Assembly: GCA_019423635.1 (NCBI GenBank)
Contig: JAHZBA010000027.1
Coordinates: forward strand, 1-40,760
DNA: 40,760 nucleotides
Reading direction: 5' to 3'
Origin: Clostridiales bacterium
GTDB taxonomy: Bacteria; Bacillota; Clostridia; Oscillospirales; Oscillospiraceae
Below the pieces are notes generated by a model that was not told the origin of the DNA, made no database searches, and saw nothing but the letters and a program-made list of their open reading frames with translations. Positions 23,638-30,560 of this stretch are shown one piece after another. Within the stretch, counting starts at the first letter, position 1. Each line of letters opens with the position of its first letter. Made by a program: the position numbers and the translations under genes.

Positions 23638-23843
23638 TTGGCACCTCCGGACTGCTCCTCTGTCCACCGGATAAATTTTTCCTTCGGTACCACCATGCGG
23701 TTGCCGACGCGCAGCACAGGGAAGCCCGGCTCGTGCATCAGCTCGTAGGCTGTGGAGGAAGAGACGCCCAGCACCTGTGCCACCAGGCTCGCGTTGAGGA
23801 ACAGCGGCAGGTCATCGTAGCTTTTGCAGTTTGACATTTTCAT
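23634..23843 (-). CDS. xis: Excisionase-type small HTH protein
   Basis: 69 residues. LFLNASLVAQVLGVSSSTAY then ELMHEPGFPVLRVGNRMVVP and KEKFIRWTEEQ is the MerR-like winged HTH of the excisionase family (HTH_17). It directs tyrosine recombinases toward excision or acts as a local regulator. ATG 23843 is seven bases after AGGAGG. It is the first gene of the minus-strand integration module and is preceded by a structured leader. Confidence 0.88.
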   Translation of the reverse strand: MKMSNCKSYDDLPLFLNASLVAQVLGVSSSTAYELMHEPGFPVLRVGNRMVVPKEKFIRWTEEQSGGAK

Positions 23844-24315
23844 TACAGTACCTCCTGAAAATTTTTCTTGCGTTTCGGAGGCCGCTCTGTTAGACTGTTA
23901 TCAGATCAAGCTGTGTTTTCCGAAACGCGGCGGGCCGCTGAACTGTTGCAGCAGTTCAGCGGTCTTTTTACATTGACTGTCTTGTGATTTTGATTGGCCA
24001 TGCACTGTACCCGTTCCTGCCCTGTGGCCTTGTTTGACCTCCACGGCGTTTTCTTCGACCTTGGCGCGCTCGACTGTTCCCAGCGTCCTGGCGTCGCTTC
24101 CCCGGTGAGTATCGTCTCCGGTGATGGGTATTCAGTTTTCAAGGTTCTTTTGGGTGCTTTTAGATATTTCTCATTGACAAACTGTCTGCTCAGTGATAGG
24201 CTTATATCAAATAATAGTTGACAGCTTGCGCAGATATCGTAACACGCTAAGCTGTTCTTGTCAAGTCTATTTTAATATATTTTTATGATTGTCCGATTTT
24301 TTGGAGGAGACGAGT
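23844..24315. promoter_or_regulatory. Structured leader / divergent promoter region (no gene)
   Basis: 472 bases between xis and the DUF6076 gene. GCGTTTCGGA (23870-23879) pairs with TCCGAAACGC (23919-23928), and CCGCTGAACTG (23935-23945) pairs with CAGTTCAGCGG (23952-23962) followed by TCTTTTT on the plus strand. The first stem lies in the expected xis leader. Further out are TTGACA boxes near 24175 and 24219 and an AT-rich stretch near 24260-24295. A 78-codon minus-strand frame (23906-24142) starts with TTG and has no ribosome site; I do not call it. Confidence 0.55.
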
Positions 24316-25281
24316 ATGTGGTATGTCAAAATGTATTTCTCGGAAAAGAGGGAGTTCTTTCAGTGCGATGCCTCCGGCACACAGGGGGCACCCTCCGTCT
24401 CTCGTGAGCTGCCGTTTCTGGAGAGCCTGCTCTCCTTTCTGGAGATGGACTGTGAGGAGCTGGCACCCATGCTCCGGCGGATCACTGAGAACTGGAGCCG
24501 CCTGATTTCAGAGGATGACCGGCAGGCCGGGACGAACGCCATGGTAGAGCTGGACCAACTCAAGCAGCGGCACATCTATCTGGAGCTTCTATATGTGCGC
24601 TGCTATGACCGCTTCTCCAGGATGGGAGGTTTCGGCGGCCGGGGCGGCGAAGCGGACCGGCAGATGCTGGAGGAGCTGCGGCGTCTCCCGAAGCAGCTCC
24701 CCCTGTACCAGAAACAGATCCAGCGATTCTTCGAGTTGGTCCTGGATGTGGACAGTGCGGGGCGGGACCCACAGCAGCAGGCGTCCCAGAACTATCTTTA
24801 CGACGCGCCGAAGGACCCGGAGCTATTCGCCTTCCATCCTATCCCTCTCGGCTTTGAATCGGTGGAGCCGGGGCGGTGTTCGCCGGTGCTGTACTCCGCC
24901 AGCATCGCGGACATGATCGACTACTCTCTGCGCAGCTGCGTGGAGCGAGGCATCACCGTGCGGCGCTGCAAGAACTGCGGGCGGTGGTTCCCCCAGACCG
25001 GACGGGTCAGCGCGGAGTACTGTGAGCGCCCGGTGGCTCCGGGACAGCAGACCTGCCGGGAGATGGGAGCTTTCCAGCAGTGGACGAAGAAGCAGTCTGA
25101 CGATCCGGTGTTCAGGGTCTACCGCAAGGAGTACAAGCGGCGCTTCGCCTGGATCCGGGCGGGGCGGATCTCCGATACTGATTTCTACGCCTGGAGCGAG
25201 AAGGCCAGAGAAGAAAAAAAGAAGTGCGACAGCGGTGCCCTCTCCCTGGAGGACTTCACGGCGTGGCTGAAGAACTCCTGA
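24316..25281 (+). CDS. DUF6076-like zinc-finger protein
   Basis: 321 residues from ATG 24316, with GGAGGAGACGAGT upstream. The N-terminal two thirds are helical and unassigned. The C-terminal third holds a probable zinc site: RRCKNCGRWFPQTGRVSAEYCERP, then GQQTCREMGAFQQW, giving C-x2-C ... C ... C spacing, followed by a basic helix (RVYRKEYKRRFAWIRAGR). This arrangement matches the DUF6076 / CGNR-like C-terminal finger of proteins found beside integrases in Clostridia (name from memory). It may bind nucleic acid. It is transcribed away from the xis module and has its own terminator. Confidence 0.7.
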   Translation: MWYVKMYFSEKREFFQCDASGTQGAPSVSRELPFLESLLSFLEMDCEELAPMLRRITENWSRLISEDDRQAGTNAMVELDQLKQRHIYLELLYVRCYDRFSRMGGFGGRGGEADRQMLEELRRLPKQLPLYQKQIQRFFELVLDVDSAGRDPQQQASQNYLYDAPKDPELFAFHPIPLGFESVEPGRCSPVLYSASIADMIDYSLRSCVERGITVRRCKNCGRWFPQTGRVSAEYCERPVAPGQQTCREMGAFQQWTKKQSDDPVFRVYRKEYKRRFAWIRAGRISDTDFYAWSEKAREEKKKCDSGALSLEDFTAWLKNS

Positions 25282-25296
25282 GATCACAGGACAGAA

Positions 25297-25334
25297 AATA
25301 CGGGACCGGCCACTCAGCCGATCCCGTATTCTTT
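25297..25334. terminator. Bidirectional terminator (DUF6076 gene / helicase)
   Basis: AATACGGGA (25297-25305) pairs with TCCCGTATT (25322-25330), with further pairing CCGGC/GCCGA inside. T-rich sequence follows on the plus strand, and a TTTT run follows on the minus strand. It lies between the convergent DUF6076 and helicase genes. Confidence 0.75.
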
Positions 25335-25369
25335 GAATATAGCGAGGCAGTTTCTTTTCCTCGCACGGC

Positions 25370-27664
25370 TCACGCCTTCTCCGCAAACCGCTGATAGTAC
25401 GCCTCCAGCTTTTCCTCACAAATCCGTCCGATCTCCGCCTTCTCTCCCTCCATCAGCCGCTTCCACACCGCCTCATCCACCTGGATGATCCCCAGCGTCC
25501 TGGTGTGCCGCAGCATCTGCATATCCTCAAACCGCTTGAAGGGATTGGCCAGAATGTTTCGCTGGGCCTCGCTGTCGGTATAGCTTCCCTTGGCGAAGAT
25601 GCTGTCCGGCTTCTCCACCACCAGCCCGGCGGCACGGCGGCGTTCGTAGTAGGTGCGGAAGTAGTCCGAGATGTCCGAGAGCTTCACGCGGCCCTTTTCA
25701 TCCGCGTGGCGCAGAATCGCCTGAATCAGTACCGGCTTGTAGGAGTAGCTCATATCCATCCGCCGTATCATCTCCAGAAACAGGTCCTTCCGGTTGCGGT
25801 CGTCGATCAGCGTCCAGCCGTACTGACGGGCATAGGCCTGAACCGTCTCCTCTTTGAAATACTTGAAGGTCCGGTGCTCACTCATGGGGACCGCCAGGTC
25901 GGGGACCAGCCTGCCCTCCCGGACGTAGCGCTCAATGGTCTCCGCCTGCACGTCCACCCGGCGGACGAACTCCATTTGGGAGATCATCCCCCGGGCCTCC
26001 TCCTGCCAGTCGAAGAGGTCCACCAGCTCGTAGTCTGTGGCGTCCACGGGCCAGTCCAGCAGAGCCGCGGGCTTTTCCCGGCGGTCATAGAGGGCGTTCT
26101 CCGCCATGCGCTTGTCCCAGGGGGACAGCACCAGCTCCCCGGCCCGGTACTTCCTCAGCTTGAAGAGCCGGTGAAGGGACATGGGGAGGTTGTACTGGCT
26201 GGCGTTGTCCACGAAGTCGAAGACCATCAGGCTCTCCTTGCCCTGGTACAGCCGCATTCCCCGGCCCAGCTGCTGGGTGTAGAGGACGCGGGACATGGTG
26301 GGCCGGGCCATGAACAGCACCTCAATCTCCGGACAGTCCCAGCCCTCGTTCAGAAGATCACAGGCGCAGAGGACCTGGATCTCCCGGCGGATGAACCGGT
26401 CCTGAAACTCCTCCCGCTCCGACCGCTTCATATTGCCGGACACCGCGGCGGCGGAGACGCCCGCCTGGCGGAACAACTCCGCGATCTCCTCCGCATGCCA
26501 CACGGAGGCACAGAAGACCACCGTGCGTTTACTCTGGACGTACCGGAGCCAGGTGTCCACAATGAGGCGGTTCCGCTCCGGGACGTAGATCTTGCTCTCC
26601 AGGTCCCGGATGTTGTAACGGACACTGTTGAACCGCACCTTGGTCAGGTCGATGTTGGTGTGAATCCGGATGCACCGCACCGGTACCAGCTCCCCCAGCT
26701 CCACGGCGGTCTTCAGGTCCAGGCGGTGGGCGGTGTTTTTGAAGATGTCCAGGATGCTCTTTCCGTCGCTCCGCTCCGGCGTGGCGGTGAGACCCAGGGT
26801 AAAGGCGGGCTGGAAGAAGGCCAGGACCTTCTGATAGGTATCCGCCGCCGCATGGTGCGCCTCGTCCACGATGAGGTAGTCAAAGGCGTCCTCCCGGAAG
26901 CAGTCCAGGTGCAGCGCCACGCTCTGCACACTGCCGCAGACCACATGGGCGTCCGGCTCCTTCACGTTCTCCATGTAACGCCCCACGGTGACGCCGGACC
27001 AGAGCTTTTGGAAAGCCTCCGCGGCCTGTTCCACCAGCTCCTGGGTGTGGGCCAGGAACAGTACCCTGCCGCCGCACCGTTTGGCGTCCATGACAGCCGT
27101 CACCGTCTTGCCTGTCCCGGTGGCGTGGTACAACAGTGCAATAGTCTCCCCTCTGCCGCGCATTTCCTCCAGGGATTTGAGCGCCATCAATTGGTGCTCC
27201 TTTAATTCCAGCTCCGCCCCGTCCAGCGCCTTGCCCCGCTGGGTAGGCAGGTAGTCCTCGATCTCCCGAAACCGGGGGTGACTGCCCAGGAACACCCGCA
27301 GCTCGTCCTTCACCGTCTCCGGCTGGAGCTGCATCTGCCGCACGGCCCAGCGGTACACGTCCCACCCCAGGTAGACCATACTGTTCTGCTTAAGGAGATC
27401 GTCGTAAAATTTCCCGGAGGCAACCAGGCCCTTGTGATGGGAGCCCTCGTCATCGATCTCTATGGCCACCCGGCGTCCCTGGTTCTCCAGCATAAAGTCG
27501 GCGCAGCGGCTGTTCTGGTAGATGTCGTAGAAGTGATATTGGGAGTAGAGGTACCCGGCCTTTTCCGCCCCAAAGGTCTCGCTGAACAGACGGATGAACA
27601 GGTCCTCCGCCATGCTGCCGGAGGCGGAATGGTAGGCTTGCATCCCGGTCACCTCAATTCTCAC
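25370..27664 (-). CDS. SF2 helicase with N-terminal PD-(D/E)XK-like nuclease
   Basis: 764 residues. Residues ~40-110 resemble Vsr/DUF559-type nucleases: CADFMLE (Asp56), RVAIEIDDEGSHHKG (Glu69, Asp71), VYLGWDVYRW. From ~150 a DEAD/DEAH helicase begins: Walker A ATGTGKTVTA (181-190), DEAH 267-270, LTATPERSDG (~295), VVFCAS, and QQLGRGMRL (motif VI, ~475). The C-terminal ~230 residues are unassigned. The combination of nuclease plus type III restriction-like helicase is typical of DNA-defence or repair enzymes. It overlaps the mazG-like gene by 11 bases, from which it is co-transcribed. It is GC-rich, unlike the defence operon upstream, so it may have a separate origin. Confidence 0.9.
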   Translation of the reverse strand: MRIEVTGMQAYHSASGSMAEDLFIRLFSETFGAEKAGYLYSQYHFYDIYQNSRCADFMLENQGRRVAIEIDDEGSHHKGLVASGKFYDDLLKQNSMVYLGWDVYRWAVRQMQLQPETVKDELRVFLGSHPRFREIEDYLPTQRGKALDGAELELKEHQLMALKSLEEMRGRGETIALLYHATGTGKTVTAVMDAKRCGGRVLFLAHTQELVEQAAEAFQKLWSGVTVGRYMENVKEPDAHVVCGSVQSVALHLDCFREDAFDYLIVDEAHHAAADTYQKVLAFFQPAFTLGLTATPERSDGKSILDIFKNTAHRLDLKTAVELGELVPVRCIRIHTNIDLTKVRFNSVRYNIRDLESKIYVPERNRLIVDTWLRYVQSKRTVVFCASVWHAEEIAELFRQAGVSAAAVSGNMKRSEREEFQDRFIRREIQVLCACDLLNEGWDCPEIEVLFMARPTMSRVLYTQQLGRGMRLYQGKESLMVFDFVDNASQYNLPMSLHRLFKLRKYRAGELVLSPWDKRMAENALYDRREKPAALLDWPVDATDYELVDLFDWQEEARGMISQMEFVRRVDVQAETIERYVREGRLVPDLAVPMSEHRTFKYFKEETVQAYARQYGWTLIDDRNRKDLFLEMIRRMDMSYSYKPVLIQAILRHADEKGRVKLSDISDYFRTYYERRRAAGLVVEKPDSIFAKGSYTDSEAQRNILANPFKRFEDMQMLRHTRTLGIIQVDEAVWKRLMEGEKAEIGRICEEKLEAYYQRFAEKA

Positions 27665-27974
27665 GGACTTCCTTCAGAAGGATCTTCTTCTCGAAGCCGC
27701 CCCGCTTGGCGGCCTTGTCTTGCCGCACCCGTTCCAGCTCTTCCCACGTCCAGCCTCGGGCCTTCACCACGGCCCGCAGGACCTCCAGCAGGTCTGCCAA
27801 TTCCTCCAGGGAATGGCTTTCCTGGTACTCGGAGAGTTCCTCGGTCAGCTTGGCGTCCAGCAGGCGGAGGTAGTCTTCGTCGGCGAGGGTTTCGCAGACG
27901 CAGGTCTTGCCGTCGGCTTCGATGATCTCGGGGATGCGGTCACGAACCAGCTTGTGGTAGGCTTTATTGGGCAT
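27654..27974 (-). CDS. MazG-like nucleoside triphosphate pyrophosphohydrolase
   Basis: 106 residues. Starts MPNKAYHKLVRDRIPEIIEA; the core LTEELSEY and LEELADLLEVLRAVVKARG carry the E-x2-E ... E-x2-D metal ligands of the all-alpha NTP pyrophosphatase (MazG/HisE-like) fold. It hydrolyses nucleotides to monophosphates; the physiological substrate is unknown. ATG 27974 follows AAGGAG at eight bases, and the 3' end overlaps the helicase start. Pairing with a nuclease-helicase suggests a nucleotide-related defence or sanitation role (inference). Confidence 0.9.
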   Translation of the reverse strand: MPNKAYHKLVRDRIPEIIEADGKTCVCETLADEDYLRLLDAKLTEELSEYQESHSLEELADLLEVLRAVVKARGWTWEELERVRQDKAAKRGGFEKKILLKEVREN

Positions 27975-28086
27975 CTCTTGATCTCCTTGTAGTTCTTTAT
28001 CAGTTGGCAGAACTTTTGCTGACTCATCTTCATCTGCTGTGATTTAGCTGAAGAACCCCCGATCCTTATGGGTCAGGGGCTGACAG

Positions 28087-28115
28087 ATTATAGGTTCGTT
28101 TCGCTCCCGTGTTAA
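28087..28115 (-). promoter_or_regulatory. Promoter of mazG-like / helicase operon
   Basis: On the minus strand TTAACA (28115-28110), 17-base spacer, TATAAT (28092-28087). The mazG-like ATG is about 110 bases downstream. The leader contains an imperfect CCCC...GGGG hairpin near 28050-28077. The 136 bases from 28116 to 28251 show nothing recognisable. Confidence 0.75.
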
Positions 28116-28251
28116 GGGCACAACAATCTCAGCCAACGATTCTCTGTACCATCCAGCAACGAGGCAATTTCCGTCTCTGTTCCTCATGGCATTTTATCGG
28201 CTGCCTCGCAAATCGCTGTGAAGAAAAGCAGCTGTTTGAGGGGGCGGCAGA

Positions 28252-28488
28252 TCAAAGATCAACCTCTCTTCTTAATATGTCAACGAAAAATATTGCGGCT
28301 TCTTTGTCAAATTGCAGTGATTGGCTAATCTTTTCTGGATTTTTTCGCCGAATTCTGCCATAAGTATCGATCTGAACATACTTCTGATCATTTGCCTCAA
28401 ATACCGTATATGCAGCTTGTACTTTCTCGTGAACTGTATTGCGGTATTTCTCAATTTTCATAGTACTTTCAGGACTGATCAGTGCCAT
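28252..28488 (-). CDS. Small conserved-looking protein of restriction loci
   Basis: 78 residues from ATG 28488, preceded by GGTGGGAG at about six bases; the longer frame upstream overlaps vsr and is not needed. It reads MALISPESTMKIEKYRNTVH, then QAAYTVFEANDQKYVQIDTY, GRIRRKNPEKISQSLQFDKE and ends AAIFFVDILRREVDL. I recall similar small proteins beside restriction and phage genes, often misnamed methionyl-tRNA formyltransferase. No catalytic motif is visible; the DTYG...R...KISQ segment looks like a small alpha/beta fold. It is the last gene of the defence operon, 14 bases after vsr. Confidence 0.7.
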   Translation of the reverse strand: MALISPESTMKIEKYRNTVHEKVQAAYTVFEANDQKYVQIDTYGRIRRKNPEKISQSLQFDKEAAIFFVDILRREVDL

Positions 28489-28502
28489 GATTTCTCCCAC
28501 CT

Positions 28503-28925
28503 TTATGATTGATTTTGCAGAATTTCGGTCACGAGCAGAGCTAATCGCATATCCTTTTTGGTTTTTTTCAACTCGCATTCCCACACAATGATCACATTCC
28601 ATCCCAATGCCTGCAGTTCAGCAATGCTTTTCTTGTCACGCTCAACATTCCGTTGGATTTTAGAATGCCAATATTCTTCATTTGAAGAAGGCCATACAAA
28701 GCGAGGGCAGTCATGCTTATGCCAAAAGCATCCATTCACAAAAACAACTGTGCGGTATTTCGTCAGCACAATATCTGGACATCCCGGAAGGCTCCGAACA
28801 TTTTTCCGATAACGAAAGCCTTTAGAAAATAGATATTTCCGAACGAGGTCTTCAGGGCGGGAATTTACGCTCCGAATGTGGGACATATTCATACTGCGAA
28901 CTTCTTTGGAGAGATTATCAGCCAT
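28503..28925 (-). CDS. vsr: Very short patch repair (Vsr) endonuclease
   Basis: 140 residues, the usual size. SRPEDLVRKYLFSKGFRYRK, LPGCPDIVLTKYRTVVFVNG and CFWHKHDCPRFVWP are the Vsr signature. Asp51 is the catalytic metal ligand and His69/His71 lie in the active site. Vsr nicks beside T:G mismatches formed when 5-methylcytosine deaminates, starting repair. It fits its neighbour: its ATG overlaps the end of the cytosine methyltransferase gene by eight bases (ATGGCTGA). Within a defence operon it protects methylated sites from C-to-T mutation. Confidence 0.96.
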   Translation of the reverse strand: MADNLSKEVRSMNMSHIRSVNSRPEDLVRKYLFSKGFRYRKNVRSLPGCPDIVLTKYRTVVFVNGCFWHKHDCPRFVWPSSNEEYWHSKIQRNVERDKKSIAELQALGWNVIIVWECELKKTKKDMRLALLVTEILQNQS

Positions 28926-30543
28926 TTTCTTTCACGACCGGATTAGGATTTTTGGTCAATACCTGTGCAAGCTTTTCCGCTATAGATTTAGCCATTATAG
29001 GCGGGACAGCATTTCCAACCTGTTGATACTGCTTATCCTTTGATCCGCAGAAGATAAAACTGTCAGGGAATGTCTGAAGCCTGGCTGCTTCTCGAACACT
29101 GACAGCACGATCCAATGTCGGATGCACCCACATGGATTTTCTGATATTGACAACGGTTCCGCTGGGCTCATCATAAGCAAGTCTAAGGTAAATCGTGTTT
29201 TGTGTTCTGGTTATATCCGTGTAGGTGTTTGTTTTCAAATTCTCTTTCAAATCATGGAAATTTTGTCCTTGCTTAAGATTTTGAAAACGTTCCAGAGCAA
29301 CCGGAGTTGTCTTTGTAATGATGTGATTTCGAAGAACAGCAGAATTCCGCAGAGAAGCGGCCAGTTCACCGAGGTTTTCTATCGGTTGAAGGGGTATGCC
29401 GTTTTTGTCATCTTCAAGATCGGTTACGGGCAGGACATCTTCTAAATCGCTGATCGCATCTCTTACGGTACGGTACTCATCTTCGTCAAACTCCCCCTTG
29501 GGCAAAGCAATCTTTGCGGAGATGCTGCGTTTAATACCGATTATAACAAAGCGCATACGCTTTTGAGGTGCGCCGTAATCAGCGGCGCATAAAACATCGC
29601 TGGACATGATATAGTCATTTTCGGGGGCCTCCAGAATTTTCTGGAGATAATCGTATACGGCAAATGAACGTATTTTGGCAAATAGCCCGTTTTCTTGAAC
29701 GTATTCATCCACTACAATGTGATTTGAAAATATCTCCCGCGCCTTGCTCAGCATCCTCTGAATCATAATGGCCGGCTCAATTTCTGCCTGTATGTGTTCT
29801 GCGCTAAGGACTCCCTTATAGTAATTCTGAATCGCTTGAAAAGCCCTTCTGGATTCTTGAAAAATGTGATCATCTTCTGGGAGACAATTATATGCTGCGG
29901 CAATTCTAAGAAGCTTCTTTTGATGTTTATTCAATGTTTTTTTCAGCTTAGCGAGGTTTTTTGCTGCCTTATAAATTACATTCAACTGGAAATAATCGCT
30001 CTCCGGCCAAAGATATCTCTCTATCTGTTTTTCGTCCCGTACAATTTTTGCTGCTCCATCAAACATGTACTGCGCGTCCAACAAGTGCAGCGGGGTAACC
30101 TTTACCGGAATACAGCAGCGCTCGACAGTCTCCTCGTCACCCTTTTCCATATAAAACCTATGAACCTCTGAACAGAGCATACTTACATTTTCCATCACAA
30201 AGGCCTTTGGCTGCAATTCCAGAATCGCACGGATATACTGCTTTACAAGCTGATTGTTTTTATTGATGGCATGACTTTTCTGCCGATTTGCGTTTGAAAA
30301 CCCTTGGCACGGAGGTCCGCCTATTACTACGTCGATCTTCCCGTACCTGTGCATGATATCGACATAATCTGCAGCACAGACATCTCCCTGAACCTCCACG
30401 CCGGGGTGATTGCAGCGATACGTCTCCTGCATATATGGGCTGTTTTCAAACGCAGCCTTGATATCATACTTTTGGGTCTGAGCGAATCCCAGACTGAGTC
30501 CGCCTGCCCCCGCGAAAAGATCCACCACCTTATATTTGTCCAT
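28918..30543 (-). CDS. dcm: DNA (cytosine-5-)methyltransferase with large insertion
   Basis: 541 residues. Motif I VVDLFAGAGGLSLGF (6-20), motif IV GGPPCQGFSNANR with nucleophile Cys79, motif VI MENV (117-120), motif VIII YGAPQKRMRF (Q327, R329, R331), motif X QVGNAVPPIMAKSIA. It transfers a methyl group from S-adenosylmethionine to C5 of cytosine at an unknown site. Motifs VI and VIII are ~209 residues apart, against about 40 in standard enzymes. The extra segment is helical and Lys-rich (AKNLAKLKKTLNKHQKKLL). ATG 30543 follows GAAGGTGAAAAC. It lies 17 bases after AIPR. Confidence 0.95.
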   Translation of the reverse strand: MDKYKVVDLFAGAGGLSLGFAQTQKYDIKAAFENSPYMQETYRCNHPGVEVQGDVCAADYVDIMHRYGKIDVVIGGPPCQGFSNANRQKSHAINKNNQLVKQYIRAILELQPKAFVMENVSMLCSEVHRFYMEKGDEETVERCCIPVKVTPLHLLDAQYMFDGAAKIVRDEKQIERYLWPESDYFQLNVIYKAAKNLAKLKKTLNKHQKKLLRIAAAYNCLPEDDHIFQESRRAFQAIQNYYKGVLSAEHIQAEIEPAIMIQRMLSKAREIFSNHIVVDEYVQENGLFAKIRSFAVYDYLQKILEAPENDYIMSSDVLCAADYGAPQKRMRFVIIGIKRSISAKIALPKGEFDEDEYRTVRDAISDLEDVLPVTDLEDDKNGIPLQPIENLGELAASLRNSAVLRNHIITKTTPVALERFQNLKQGQNFHDLKENLKTNTYTDITRTQNTIYLRLAYDEPSGTVVNIRKSMWVHPTLDRAVSVREAARLQTFPDSFIFCGSKDKQYQQVGNAVPPIMAKSIAEKLAQVLTKNPNPVVKENG

Positions 30544-30560
30544 GTTTTCACCTTCAGAGA

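Noticed and set aside
23906..24142. 78-codon minus-strand ORF upstream of xis
   Set aside because: It begins with TTG without a ribosome site and overlaps the leader hairpins; Lys/Arg-rich with no domain.
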